Of a stretch of DNA of 64,000 bases, positions 22,396-44,359 are shown one piece after another; positions within the stretch are counted from its first letter, which is position 1; the number at the start of each line of letters is the position of its first letter. Source of the stretch: Cristatella mucedo (lineage: Eukaryota; Bryozoa; Phylactolaemata; Cristatellidae); contig WPIO01000176.1 in the NCBI GenBank assembly GCA_009760855.2, positions 251,001 through 315,000 of the forward strand, given 5' to 3'. The position numbers and the translations under genes were made by a program. The notes beneath the pieces are model-generated. The model ran no database searches. It was not told the DNA's origin and saw only the letters and a list, made by a program, of their open reading frames with translations.

Positions 22396-22489
22396 CGCGC
22401 CAACAACAAGTAAGCTTACCAGGACTACTGGGGGGGGGGGCCTAGGTATATTAGACTACCAGGGAGGGGGACACAGGAAACACTCATAA

Positions 22490-22660
22490 GAATAATAATA
22501 ATACATTTGTATTGCAACCTCAGCGAACTGAATCTCTTTCTAGGCACTTGACGGATGCTGCATAGAAATCATTACCAAATGTATGGCGGTAACATCCGCA
22601 AGCAGCAGGCTCTGTATAAGCAGATACATGCACACGACAGACCAATCACAAAGACGGGAA
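22490..22660 (-). mobile_element. LINE-A tail, degraded
   Basis: ATT repeat, GAATCTCTTTCTAGGCACTT and TGCTGCATAGAAATC blocks. Confidence 0.6.
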
Positions 22661-24360
22661 TCCACTTACATGTCAATAACCTTAAGGGTCTTGACGAATT
22701 CTCAGATTAATTTTGTTGCCCAAAGAGGACACAAACTGCTTATTGAATGAGGTCTACATACGATATGATGTACAGAATTTGATCAACATTTATTTATTTT
22801 TGCACCCCCAGATGAGCTCTGATTCGTCAAATTTCGAATATTGGATGGTTCATTTTCATTCGTTGCTTAGTCGCATAGACCCACTATGCACAACAAAGGT
22901 CGCACAATGGATCAGGTATTCTGCTATGCATGCAGTCATCGCATATGCTAAGTATGCTGTCATCTCATTAATCCCCCAGGACTAGGAGGCAATTATTTCC
23001 AGTGCACACAGAGTCGCAATGAGATTTGAAAAGTATGAAACTAAGAGTGGTTTGATACCTGAGGGACGGGAGAGATTACGTCCACCAAAATTAGAAGCTT
23101 GTTTTTGGAGGAAATCAGCACTGGATATTCGAAAGAATGCTTTGAGAGGGAATTGAGACGTCTTGAAACTGCGGTAGGACCAAGCGACAATGGCTGACTT
23201 CACCACCAGCTTTTGTTTACCTCGCTCGGAGCATGGAAGAGTGAGCTGCTCGTGCTTTAGGGCATTATGGGGCATTATGAGGCATTATGGGGCAGCGGTC
23301 GGATGTCAGCTCGTCGGGAGAGCAGCCTCAGATTCCGATTCCAGCCTGGTCGCAGTCACAGCACACTAATCCAAGATCGTCGTCAGGAATTGTGCAATTC
23401 ATTGCAAATTGAATGCGAATCCGATAGACACGCTTTAAGACTGCGCCCGTCGAGTTATAGCCGGCCCGACGACACTTATGCTGGAGTTTATTCACTCCAG
23501 AGCTTGAGTTCAAGTTGAGACGGGCGGCTCCTAACAAATCGCGACATTTTGGAAAAAATTGGATTTGGAATTCGAGACCCTTACCCAATCTATTGCTTTG
23601 TCTGGGCTTTCGGCAGGAGAGAACCAATTCAAACACCCCTGGCAGAGAGCAGAATCGTCGGTAACCAAGAATGCAATCGAACGACAATTGCAAAACAGAA
23701 ATAACAGAAATGCACTACTGAACAGAATATAGTACGGTCACTACTAGCTGGCGAAGCTCTAGGGGCAGCTGGTACGTGCTCTCATGCATATGCTGACTGG
23801 GTAGCGTGGCAGGTGCTTCCATTTATTAAGCAATCGGAGCTTTGTCGCTGCTGCTGCAGTGCTGAGGTCAGTTGCTGCTGCCGCAGTGCGGCTGCCGGGT
23901 GGTGGGGGGGAGGTGGGTAGGCAGATACAGCTGGTCTCAGTAGCAACAGAAGCCCTTGCATCGCCGGACGAGACCTGCCTGCAGTGCCACTTTGTGTAAC
24001 GCACATACAAGTACACAGCGGTGGAGCTATACGAACCTAGAGTAGCTTTGAGTTCGGTGGAATGGGGTATTCACGGTTCGCCCGAAATCAGCCTGTGGTT
24101 TCGTTTAATTGATGACTGCCCCTGATCGCTGTACGAGTGGGCTGTGACGCTCGATGTGGTAAGCAGCCGGGACGTTATGAGGTCGTTATGACAAGGGAGT
24201 CAGGGACTCCCTTGGCCGAGAGGGGCGAGGATAGTCGTGCTTCGCCCTACTCCGTGTGTAGGTGAAATAAACCGGTGGTGTTGCTCGTCGGCTAGCGTTC
24301 TGTGCCGTTCGCGACGATAATTCAAGCTACACAGCCCAAGACCCAGCAGACGGTCGGCTG
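22660..24360. other. Unassigned region
   Basis: Nothing recognised beyond a GGCATTATGG repeat (3.4 copies of 10 bp, 23261-23294) and a Gln/Ala-type CTG-rich patch near 23850. Confidence 0.4.
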
Positions 24361-24364
24361 GCGG

Positions 24365-24520
24365 CCTCTCTCGAAAACTATGCTCTTTGCTTTTTCTTCT
24401 AATCTAAACTCAAAGCTTTCGGCTACCGATATCGCACCGAAAGCAGTTTCAACTTTAGGAGCCACGCAAAAGTTCCCAAGTAGCAACAGCACCGGATCTC
24501 ATGAGTTTGTGGAGTCGATG
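24365..24520 (+). mobile_element. LINE-B 3' UTR, degraded
   Basis: Aligns by eye to 17245-17385: CGGCTACCGATATCGCACCG, AAAGCAGTTT and TGAGTTTGTGGAGT blocks. Confidence 0.5.
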
Positions 24521-25610
24521 CACTGGCCAGTACTTGCTGTAACACATGGAGCCATAATCTCTTACCCTAAACCAAAAGTAAAGGATGCGTGGCCTGCCAA
24601 TGATTGAAACCATCGAGTAGTGGCCAAAAGCAATAAGTATCGACCTTACGTGACCGACAGCACCGAACGCTTGGATGCAAAGTGGTTGCAGCTGAATATG
24701 CAATGTTAGATGCTGCAACGTGCTGTCACAAGATCCAGAGTTCTGTAGAAAGGCATCGTTAGAGGAAGGCACCGGCAAATCACCGAGTCTGGATGCTCAC
24801 TACTATTGGCCAATGCAAGCTGTGACTATACAAAACACCGCAAGCCATGTGCCAATCAAACGCCTCCGTCGCTGTATTTATGACAATAAACGAGGGTCTA
24901 TAAATAATCACACCCCAACGGCTGTAATAGAATGTTCAGAAATTAAAAAATCCGAAGAATGCGATAAATAGTTACACTAACGCTGCATGAGCCCAGCAAA
25001 AGCAGGTAGTACAAAGTGACGATGTAAACAGTCGTGAGCACTAGCATGAAGTGATATTAACCGGCAGATGAAAGCCAAAGTAAATGTCGAACGATACGCA
25101 CAATGAGAGAAAGATGAGGCTTGCGTAGGAGCTTAACAGCAATAAGTGTAGTGTGCACCGGACGCAAAGACATGGTGCCGGATGAAAAGAGAGGCACCGT
25201 GTACACAAGCTACGAGTAATTGTCATTGCAGGCTTGAAGGTGGTGACAAACCGGTTTTCCAAACAAGGACGTCTATCTATTGGACGTACAGAGGATTAGA
25301 TTGCTGAAACGCAGTAGGAACAGCAGAAGCTAGAAACAGGCGCCCAGGCATTCCATTTTCAGCTAGCTATGACATGCTGCTTGCATAGACAATGTTTGTT
25401 GGCAGGAGCAAACTAAAAAAGGTCACAGGGAGCTATCGCTTCTCAAAGCAAATCTGTCATCAAGAGGTACAAAGACTAGTCTAAAGGGAGCGCTAAGCTT
25501 TAAAATATCGTATTTGAGCATCGAATTCATCACCAAAAGGCACCAGTGAAAATGGAAACAGCAGAAGCATTAGTAATAGTGGTCGGTGGTGCAAACCGCT
25601 CTTCGGTACT
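24520..25610. other. Unassigned region
   Basis: No gene, RNA or element recognised between the LINE-B remnant and the ARPC1 pseudogene. Confidence 0.4.
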
Positions 25611-25614
25611 TTTG

Positions 25615-27120
25615 CTAGTCCACCTTCAGGCCCTTACTGGATGTCTCTAGTGACTAAAAAGAGATATATAGAACTGGTAATGCGGGCCTGAAAAGACAAA
25701 TAAATTCAGAGAGAAACAAAATTTGCAGTACTCAATATTCTTTGCAAGCAGGCCAGTGTAACCTGAAATCCCAAATGACAATCTTCCATGAGCCCCTGTG
25801 CACTTGAAAACTTGCTGAGGCATCTTTAGTGCTAGTGTGGACATTGAGCCATCTAAAGGAGGAAACATGAAGCAGAGACTCCAACCAAGCTCCCTAGAAA
25901 TGGGCAGTACTAATTTTGAGCAGCTTTCAATGCGTCAAGCGCTGGATTAATACGGATCGATCGGCCTTAAGATTGGTGACAGCAGAGGATGAGAGAGGAC
26001 TTTCGATCTGCTACCAATGAACGGTCGCTGCCGTGGCCTTTCTCCTGTATCCACTGACGGGCGCCATGTCTGTACCAGCAGACAAAAACATCAACGCAAG
26101 GTCAGCAGTCTGAATAACATTAACATGATCATAACTCGGCGATGAGCTAAGCAGGCACAAAACAAATCCATACCATGCAAAATCCGAGAGGCAACCCCTG
26201 AATGTTATCAGAACCCAAGCACAATCAAGCAAGCGACCAAGGTGCATCGGACCCCATTTGTCTTTTACATTTGAGGTAACCACATTGAGTATTCTGAAAT
26301 AGCCTTGGGCTTGAGGTCAGAACGAGTCGCTAAATAATCACCTGCATACTGTTAGATCAGAGTGCATGCTTGCTTCCAGCTGACCAGAGTTTGACCAACC
26401 TAGGCAACCTAGCCGTATTGAGACAAAGAAGGCATAGATAATAACGAGTAGGAAAGCATTCTGATGTCACAGTCTGCACTTTCGTATTCTCATCGGTATA
26501 GCTGCTCTTGTCCAGGTCCTTGAGCAGCGTCATCGGTGACGCAACCTCGACAGATGATCCTTTGGCAACATCAAGTTTGCTGACAAAGCCGAGGCTGCCC
26601 ACACAAAACGACAGGAGACAGTGAATGGAAGCACAGTTGATTGTCACGACTTAAGACATTCAAGCTGTAAGTCTGATAGTATTAAGAAAAATCACTTTTG
26701 TGATTGTGAAGAAACACCATGGGACAGTTGTCATGGCCAGCAGCAGCAACACTATTCTCTGAGACCTGTATAGTGAATGGAAGGAAGCTTGTTTTCACCG
26801 TAGCAACTCGGTGCGAGACAAGTGTGACAAAGTAAATCTGACGGTACACCATCTGCCAGACCCAGGAAGGTTGCAGCAAAATTGCCGAGTTCCCACCCGA
26901 TGTCTACTCTAAGAAAATGACCTTCATTCGTCAAAATCCAGGTAAGGCGGCTGCTTTCACGACCTCGGCACCGAGGTCGTGGGCTCGATTTCTGCGGTGG
27001 GCGATCCTTTATGCAAGCGGTGGTGGACAGGACAGAAGTATGCATGTTGCCGATATCGGAAGTCGAGTCGACCACCCACACATGCTTTCTCGGTCACTTC
27101 CAGCCTTGTTGCTTTGTAAC
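25615..27120 (-). pseudogene. Partial ARPC1 duplicate (counterparts of exons 5-9), broken
   Basis: 3.5 kb downstream of ARPC1 and on the same strand lie five segments matching its last five exons in order. Exon 5-like ends near 27044 (DSTSDIGNM against ADATAGNM). Exon 6-like is 26696-26806 (VATVKTSFLPF, VAAAGHDNCPMVFLH). Exon 7-like is about 26452-26598 (GFVSKLDVAKGSS, LLKDLDKSS). Exon 8-like is 25763-25852 (IVIWDF). Exon 9-like is 25615-25653, the same 39-nt length (SLETSSKGLKVD then stop). Breaks: the exon 5 donor is GC instead of GT, the exon 7 acceptor AG is GG, the exon 7 donor is lost, and a 1-nt deletion in exon 8 shifts frame. A SINE-2 fragment sits between exons 5 and 6. Exons 1-4 were not found. 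This is a decayed segmental duplicate; use as alternative 3' exons is unlikely given the breaks. Confidence 0.85.
26941..27030 (+). mobile_element. SINE-2, partial
   Basis: GCGGCTGCTTTCACGACCTCG, GAGGTCGTGGGCTCGATTTC B-box region and ATGCAAGCGGTGGTG body, inserted in the intron between pseudo-exons 5 and 6 of the ARPC1 duplicate. Confidence 0.65.
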
Positions 27121-27124
27121 AGCC

Positions 27125-28160
27125 TGGCTTTGCATGAGAATCGGCCAAATCTTGGCCTTCCACACTTGGCAATTCATGTGCTGACCATTCGTGATCGATC
27201 GTGGAACGCTTGTAGAGCTTACACACCTCCTTTACCTTCGCTCTTTCCTAGTGAATAATCTTTTTTTTCCATGGCCGTTTTTTTACAAATCTGTGTCGTG
27301 ATTTAGAACAAGAGCAGCACGCCTTTGTATGGGGCCCCAGAGAACTCGCCTTTCTCTTACTGTGCACTTCGCTTCCTTACCTGAGCACGATAACCAGCGT
27401 CCTGCTAACACGTGTCCTACTAACATGTGCTCTGACATGCCTGTCTAATCATCATACTTGCCTGCTTTTGCATGCAAGTACAGAGCAGCATACCTTGAGA
27501 GTCATCGATTGTTGGTTGTTTCTCGAGCAGCTAGTTTAAAAGTACTTGCACACTGAAACAGTTCTCCTCTAGGCATTCTTTACTGCCGTTCTTTAGTAGT
27601 TAGTTCTTTAATAGTCACTCAATTGCCTCAATGAATGTGGGAATGCTGAATCGGCCGACCTTACTTTAACCTCACAAAGAAAGCATGACCGTAGGCAGCT
27701 CGACGTTGTAAATGACGTACTCGACGTTGTCAAGGACGTGCAGCTTGCAAAGCCGTGCCAACAGACAGAGAAGCCACCTTGGTGCTGTCCTGCTGCTGCG
27801 TCCGACACAGGATGCAGGCACGAGACAAGGGCCAGGGCACTGGAGGCGCACGGTGGTCTGCGCCCAGCCCAAGGCGCAGGCCCCCTCCCGGCAGACCTGA
27901 ACGGCTGTCAGCCCATTCCAGGCCGAGCCCGGCTAGCTGGCACTAAGTGAGCTGCCGCCCCTTTGTCAGTGGCAGGTCAGTAGAGCCATTACCGGACGTC
28001 CGGCTACCTCCAGCGCTCGGCCAGAAGGAGAATGCAGCAGCGCGAGGCAATCTCGCTGCTCCCCACACACCGCACACGAGCAACACTGGACGCAGTGCAA
28101 GACCGAGCCCGAGCATTCAGCTTAGCCTTTAGCCCCAGCTGGCATGCTGGCTCGAAAGCT
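27125..28160. other. Unassigned region
   Basis: GC-rich in 27.75-28.1 kb with several short overlapping frames; no motif recognised. Confidence 0.4.
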
Positions 28161-28164
28161 TTAT

Positions 28165-28560
28165 AATCACAATAATAATGATAATAATAGTTGATAACGC
28201 ACCCTCAAAGAACTCAATCTCTCTCAAGGCACTTTACATTTGCTGCAAAGGAAGTACGATCAAATTGTTAGTGGTAGCGTGTTCGATAAACAAGAATGGT
28301 TAGGGCTGACATGCACAGGGTCAGCATGCAAGTGTGGTTAGTGGCAGCATGCACGATGTCAGCACCCATAAGCACATAAAGGTCGAATTACATGACCCAC
28401 TAAACAGTTAGATTCCGAAAAGCGGGTGGTACGATGCTTGGTCTGGTAGGGGAGTAGACCTGATGGGTAGGCTGGAACCAATGGATGAAGGGACCTAAAA
28501 GTGAGCGACAAAACCTTGAAGTCGATGCATTGCTTGAATGGGAGCAAGTGCAGGTCGTCG
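28165..28560 (-). mobile_element. LINE-A 3' end
   Basis: C-terminal CIDFKVLSLTFRSLHPLVPA, LLPYQTKHRTTRFSESN then the 3' UTR with a deletion, tail hairpin and ATT-type end at 28168-28195. Confidence 0.8.
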
Positions 28561-30490
28561 AGAAGTGGTGATAGGTGGTAACCGCAACGCTCACGACAAA
28601 CACGCCTAGCTGCAGAGTTTGGGCTTGGAATGGCCCAGACCCAAGCATCGACATCAGTTACCAGCAGTGCACCGGTTCTTGCTATAGGGGCCGATTGGAC
28701 GGCACCCTTTGGCGCACTTGCGCTACGATGTGCAGGCAGTGGCTGACGAGGCAGCTCGCAAGAACGCCTCCGGCAGGACTAGATGTAATGACAAGAGCCT
28801 GCAGCCTTCTGGTGGCAGATCAATTGCATAGTGGCAGCAGTCCTGCTTTAAAAAAAAAGTCGGCCGTGCAGCTGTCTCGGCTGCTGCTAACGCCTCTGCC
28901 TGCCACCCCGACTGCTGCTGAACCCTTGCAGTAATCGAAGCCGACCCCGCCCCAGCAGAGCTAGCCACCCGTCGAACGAAACGACACGCACTGGTTCCCT
29001 CACCCTACATCCGGCCCACACATAAACCATGCTGCCACATAACTTCTACTCAAGACGGCCATCTTCGAAACGGCACTGCTGGCTCACCGTCCGGTCGAAC
29101 AGCTGGACACACACGGTGGCAGTACTAGCGCGCACAACTGGAGGCAGCTTGCTCGTTCGCTCGCCCCAGCAGCCTTAACCCATTGTCGCAAGTGGCATCA
29201 CGGTCGATGCACGTGACAACGAGCACTGGCCCCACTTGCGGCGGCTTCCGCTCAGCGTAATTTGCCCCTTTGCATTCCTATCATGGACGCAAAACGACTT
29301 GCTGCAGCAAGTCGCGCTCGGCAGCTGAGAGCTGGAGCTCCGCTGCGGATGCACTCACCGAGAGCCGGCGAGGCGCGCTAGCTGCCGAACGGAATTCGGT
29401 GCTCGAGTCTCTGCGGTTCGAGCACCGCAGAGACTCGCTGCATAAGCGTCGTCGCGGAGGCTGATGACCGATCGAGTGACAACGATTCGCTAGGCTGTCG
29501 ATTAGTGTGGCTGGTTTGAACACAGAACGCAGAACCGAGGGCCGGAAGGACCTCGGGAAGGCTGGCAGAATTCTGAGTGCTTGGCTGCATTGTCAGCTTC
29601 TGATGCTTTAGCAACAAGCACACAAAATACACCGTGCTGTACGTACACTCAGGCACTGCTAGTGCTAGCACTACGGAGCTGTTGTGCAAACTAGGGGTTT
29701 TTTATGCATCGCTCAGCCTTGCGAGGCTCAATGCGACCCGAGACAACATCAAAGCAACAGGGTGCGATGAAGGTTAGTAGTCGGTGACGAGTGCCATGTC
29801 ATAAGAGCTACCGTGGGTGCTCGAGCCAGACAAAAATGGTGGCCTTTGAACAGGGCAATAGTCTGCCGCAATAGTTTGCAAGTTCTAACTAGTCACTCTC
29901 CTTTCTGTCTATAGAGCTTGGATACAATTTTTTGGACATCATTTGATAGCACTAGCAGTACTCTTCTCAAGAGTAACACATAGCCAGCCTTCACGTCATT
30001 ATCAACTACAGATGGAGATGCTTTACTGATAATCCCGAGAGGACCCCTGCAGCTGAATAATATTCAGCTGCCAACTGTCAAAAACTCATTGCCCAACAAG
30101 GCCCTACTGCAGAAACTCGTTTGCAATTATATACACTTGTTCACATACACCAGTAATTTGAAAATTAAGAGCACCAGGAGGCCGTCTGTCGTAGGACTGA
30201 ATGCCAAAAAAAAGAATTTCACCTCGAGCAGCTAATGATCCTGCTTGTTGCTGAAAAGAACTTCGTCTAGAGCCGAAAACGAGCATGCAGCCACCATACT
30301 CAATTTAACAGCAATCGAGGCTTGTGCAGTTGGTTGCAGATGGCGGTCACTGCTATAGAGGTAGTATCTATATATGGATGACCACCAACTTATATGCTTG
30401 CCGGTATATACCACAGATATTCCTGTATTAAAAAGGAGCAACCAAAACAGCTGAAGCAGTTCCCAATGCTGCGATGTTTTGTTCAGACCC
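28560..30490. other. Unassigned region with a structured hairpin
   Basis: A 119-codon plus frame at 28575-28934 has no motif. The perfect hairpin at 29404-29437 is listed separately. No gene recognised. Confidence 0.4.
29399..29437. repeat. Overlapping alternative hairpins
   Basis: Perfect 14-bp arms CGAGTCTCTGCGGT (29404-29417) and ACCGCAGAGACTCG (29424-29437) with a 6-nt loop. A second 8-bp pair, GTGCTCGA (29399-29406) with TCGAGCAC (29418-29425), shares bases with it, so only one can form. Confidence 0.9.
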
Positions 30491-30493
30491 ATC

Positions 30494-30499
30494 TTTATT
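30494..30499 (-). terminator. Candidate ARPC1 polyadenylation signal
   Basis: AATAAA on the minus strand about 175 nt after the ARPC1 stop codon. It is the first canonical hexamer downstream and gives a plausible 3' UTR length. Confidence 0.5.
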
Positions 30500-30672
30500 G
30501 GAGATGACTTGCCTAATCAGGAATTACAGACGATGTACAACGCAATTCCGATGATGTAAAACAGTGGCTGCATTGGCGACAAGTACAGGTGAGTAAAACG
30601 GCAGCTTTAGCTAATGTTCAGCTGAAAGCAGATGGATGCAATTACACTAGCACAAGCTGATGCAATCTCCAA

Positions 30673-40507
<9,835 letters not shown>

Positions 40508-41289
40508 CGAATGCACCGGTTATTTAATCTAAAAGAGATTGCTATGAGGATTAAACGAATGTACTTACTTACATATTATCAGTGAGATTTATTGCGGCAG
40601 ACACATGCCACATGGGTAGGTGAGCCGGTGACATAATATGTATAAGACTTGGCTTGCTACTATGAAAGAAACAGCAGGTACAGCGTCAAGTAATGATTCA
40701 GAGGGACGAGTAATAATAATGTCTAGTTGATGCAGCCAGTCACAAAGGGAAGAACTCTATGGATCATCTAACTGCCTGGTGAAACCACACGAAAGCTTAA
40801 CGACTTTAACACGATGCCATCTACAATGATGGGGCTGCACAATCGTATAGAAAAAGGCCTGTGACCGAGATGCCCGGAACAAGGTCACGGCCAGTCACAT
40901 ACTTCACTGGAAAACCACGCTGCTACAGCCCAGGCAGTTGCCAAACAAGACTTTGGCTAAACAAGCAATGAAGCAACAATTCTAAATTTAAACTAAAACA
41001 ACTAAATAAACTAAACAATCAACTATAAACAACTAAATTTATCAAAACTGAAGCTAACCGTGGCTATGGCAGAAGCATGAAGCAATCTCAGAAGCAAGAA
41101 GTGATCTTAAAAACAGCAAAACCTGGCACTGCTCACTGCTTAAATTTCTAGCCTATTGCAAGCACAATTGGGCAGCCGTATCTATAGTTTTCTACCAATA
41201 CTAATCAGTAGCTCACAAAAACCAGCATTTAAGCAGCCATATTGTGCTAAACCCGGAATTATTGTAATCTTATAGAGCCTCCAGCGTAC

Positions 41290-41458
41290 AACACGATTGT
41301 ATATGTATGCATGTATCTCCGACTGTAACTCTACAAAGCGACAAAGACTATGTGGCAAGATTCGCCGTATAAACTTTAGCTTATCTTAGTCGGTATGTAG
41401 GCAGCAGTCGCTGCTGAGAGATAAGAAAGAAAGAGAGAGATGAGAAAGTGAGCGAGAA

Positions 41459-41521
<63 letters not shown>

Positions 41522-42010
41522 GCAGGAGACTTTTGTATAGCATGCTCACAGCCTAAGCAGCTTTCGGTGCGCATTCGGTAGCCAACAGATGCCATCTCAC
41601 ACAACAAAGAGAACGTGGGAAGCATAGCAGAGTCAGGAGAGCAGTTGAGGTGGTGAGTAGCATGGAAGTAGCAGCTCACGACTGCTAGAAAGGATGAGCC
41701 ACAGTCGGCAGCAGGAAAGTAGTTGTGCAAGAATCGTGGAGGGCGAGCTCCACAGTCTAGGACATGCAGAGCTAAAGCTTCTGTCGCCAACGGTCTTTAA
41801 GTGGAGGAATGGCACAGCTAATTTATTGTCCACACAGGACCTGAGGGCACGAGGAGGCTGAAACTGGTGCATCAGTTCAGCTAGGTATGGAGGAGCCAAG
41901 CCGTGGCGGGCCTTGTGGGTCAGCATAAGAACTTTGCTCTGTACTCGTTGATCAACCGGCTCCTAGCTCTTTAAGCAAAGGAAACGCGTGGTCAAACCTC
42001 TGGGACTTGA
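41290..42010 (-). mobile_element. LINE-B C-terminus and 3' UTR
   Basis: THKARHGLAPPYLAELMHQF, DNKLAVPFLHLKTVGDRSFS, YFPAADCGSS, then the 3' UTR ending GAGTTACAGTCGGAGATACA near 41320. An (AG)n array at 41462-41518 interrupts the UTR. Located in the proposed 5' UTR intron of ARPC1. Confidence 0.8.
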
Positions 42011-42294
42011 AAACTAGCCTTGCAGATTGCATTTCTCAGCATGGTGCAAAAAGTAATTAGCTGGACACGGCATTATATCAAATGTAATTATTATAACTAG
42101 TCTCCTATTTCGATAATAATATTAATAATAACACACATGATAAACCGCCCTCAGAGAACCCAATCTCTCTCTCTCTCTCTCTCGGCACTTTCATTTGCTG
42201 CAAAGGAAACACGATCAAATAGTTAGTAGTAGCATGCTCAATAAATAACATGGATAACATGGTTTACTTACTATTCTATTGCGTATCACTTTGC

Positions 42295-42380
42295 AGCAAA
42301 TGTAAAGCGCCTAGAAAGAGATTAAGTTCTCTGAGGGCGCTTTATCAAGTGCAATATTATTATTATTATTATTATTATGG
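42295..42380 (+). mobile_element. LINE-A tail nested in LINE-A
   Basis: GCAGCAAATGTAAAGCGCCT to GGGCGCTTTATCAAGTGC then (ATT)7; opposite in orientation to its host element. Confidence 0.8.
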
Positions 42381-42633
42381 TTAGGGGTGACATGCACAGG
42401 GTCAGCATGCAAGCGTGGTCAGTGGCAGCATGCACAGCGTAAGCATGCATAAGCATATAAAGATCAAACCACAGGGACCCACTAAATGCTGTGCTAAGTA
42501 AATAGGTGCGTCTTTAGTTTCTTTTTAAATGTAGTCAAGTCAGGGGATGTCGTGACTCAAGTCGGGAGTGAGTTCCAGGCTTTGGGAGCGTACGAACTAA
42601 AGGTCTCCAAAATATGTGAGGTGTTTGTATGAG

Positions 42634-42806
42634 GTGAGCCGTAATGGCACACTAGGTAAGGTGGTTGGTTTTCGCGACCTCGGTCCCGAGGTCATGGGTC
42701 CGAATCCTGCGGTGGGCGATCATTTATCGCCGCTGCAAGCGGTGGTGATAGCCGTAAAGGCTCTGCTGTCGCTATACAAAAAGAGACTGTTAAATCAGCT
42801 GGTATT
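42634..42806 (+). mobile_element. SINE-2 nested in LINE-A
   Basis: Full-length: GAGCCGTAATGGCACACTAG head, GGTCCGAATCCTGCGGTGGG B-box region, GCAAGCGGTGGTGATAGCCG body, CTGTTAAATCAGCTG end. Flanks resemble an imperfect duplication (TTTGTATGAGGT / TTTGTTATAGGT). Confidence 0.85.
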
Positions 42807-43263
42807 TGTTATAGGTAAACAGACAGATTCCGAAAAGCGGATGGTACGATGCTTAGCTTGGTGGGGCAGCAGATCCGATAGGTAGGCTGAAGCCAAAGAA
42901 TGAAGGGACCTAAAAGTGACCGACAGAACCTTGAAGGCGGTGCGTTGTTTTACTGGCAGCCAGTGTAGGTCGGCGAGAGGCGGTGGTTCGATAAAGCAGG
43001 AGACAACCGAGAGCACTAAAAGCACTCAAGATTTCACGCTGGAGCCATACAGTGGGCAGGTATGAGGCCACGTCTTTAAAACACCTGAAATAACACTGCA
43101 GTGAATGGAGAAAAGCAGCCATGCGAATAGACATCGGCGAAGCCAGCGTGGGGCCGACGGATGATCGAGCTCGACGAGCACAGGTGCCAATAACTACAGG
43201 AAAAGACAACAAAAGCACGAGTAACTATCAAATTAAATTAGCATATGACGGAATTTACTTACA

Positions 43264-43400
43264 TCTAAGCGGTGCCCGGTCAGCAGTACGTACGGTTCGC
43301 GGACTCTGGTCAGTCAACGCGAATGGCAACCCGGAAGATAAGCGGATGTGCAACCCCGCGTTTCCGCTATTTGATTTCGCTAGTTAATTGAAATCGTATT
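43264..43400 (-). promoter_or_regulatory. Candidate ARPC1 non-coding first exon and promoter
   Basis: On the minus strand a strong donor (GAT|GTAAGTAA) begins at 43262. The preceding sequence is GC-rich and contains CTTCCGGGTT, an ETS-type site common in housekeeping promoters. It would splice to the acceptor at 40529/40528 just before the ARPC1 ATG. The exon 5' end is not visible; the link to ARPC1 is inference from strand, position and splice signals. Confidence 0.4.
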
Positions 43401-44358
43401 TAAAATAAGGGAACTTGAATTTGATATATTTTAAGATTAATATTATTACTAGAAGGCTACCGTTTATCCGATACCGAGCCGATGGAGCTCCATGATAAGC
43501 ACGTGCAAGCCCTGAGACTTCCTTTTAATGGCCGCTTACTGACGTGCTGGTCGTACGAATTTAGGTGAGTCGTACAATGTTGGAACCACACCTGCATTCC
43601 GCAGCGCCGTAATGCCTGATCTTGATATCTGCTAGCACTGGTCTCAAGAAATTATAAAGCGATCTTGAGCACCCCTGACTAATAATACCGTCTTTTTGAC
43701 CTAGCTGACCAGCCAGCTCGGGTGTTGGTATTTCGGCGGTAGGTAGTCGCGCCATTGGTAATGACTACCTTGTAAACGTTATGTATTATAGTTATTTACG
43801 ATGAGTGTAGAACTTACATTTTTGAAAATATCAAATGACATTGGTAAGGGCAAATGATAACCACGTTGTGGCTGTCTTCCATAGGCTGTCGTGAATCCAC
43901 TCTAGCCTAGCGGCTCATCTGAGAAGTTCTTAAATGTACAAAACTTGCGGCCACTGTATGACTTGCTGTTGTGTCGTTCACGTAGACTGCTCTTTCGATC
44001 AAGCTCGAGCATATCGTTTGCCGACCGATCAGTGTAATGCTGTCATGTTTGACCCAAACGAACCATAGGATTAAGGTTGTGCCAGACGTGTTCTTCAGCG
44101 TTCGCGATACCGGTTCTTGCGGCAGTGCATTAGATCTAGGTTGGATGAACTAGTCTACCTTAAGCCTCCTGATATGACGTGCTTTGTTGTTTTTGAAAAT
44201 TAAAGCCGTGGGTTTATTAAGCCTCTCTTATCTAAACCCTGTTATAAGTGTGCGATTCCTTCCTTTACAAAGCTGCACTAGACAAGCTATATTTTAATTA
44301 GGCGAACTGACATAGTTATTTTCCTTTAATCATTTTGGTTCGTTATTGTTGCTTGTAG
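43401..44358 (+). promoter_or_regulatory. Divergent intergenic region containing the RPS16 5' exon/promoter
   Basis: About 1 kb separates the likely ARPC1 start (minus) from the RPS16 ATG exon (plus). RPS16 must start here because its first coding exon follows an acceptor (44349-44358). I could not fix the transcription start: pyrimidine runs such as ttccttccttt near 44258 are candidates for a 5' TOP motif, but none stands out. No other coding signal was seen. Confidence 0.5.
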
Positions 44359-44359
44359 A

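Larger units (their letters stand above)
42115..43065 (-). mobile_element. LINE-A 3' end with two nested insertions
   Basis: C-terminal DLHWLPVKQRTAFKVLSVTF and HRTIRFSESVCLP at 42800-42980, 3' UTR blocks down to the ATT end at 42115. Interrupted by a plus-strand LINE-A tail (42295-42380) and a SINE-2 (42634-42806). Confidence 0.85.

Noticed and set aside
28575-28934. 119-codon plus-strand frame
   Set aside because: No motif, includes a poly-Lys from an A-run, and competing frames overlap.
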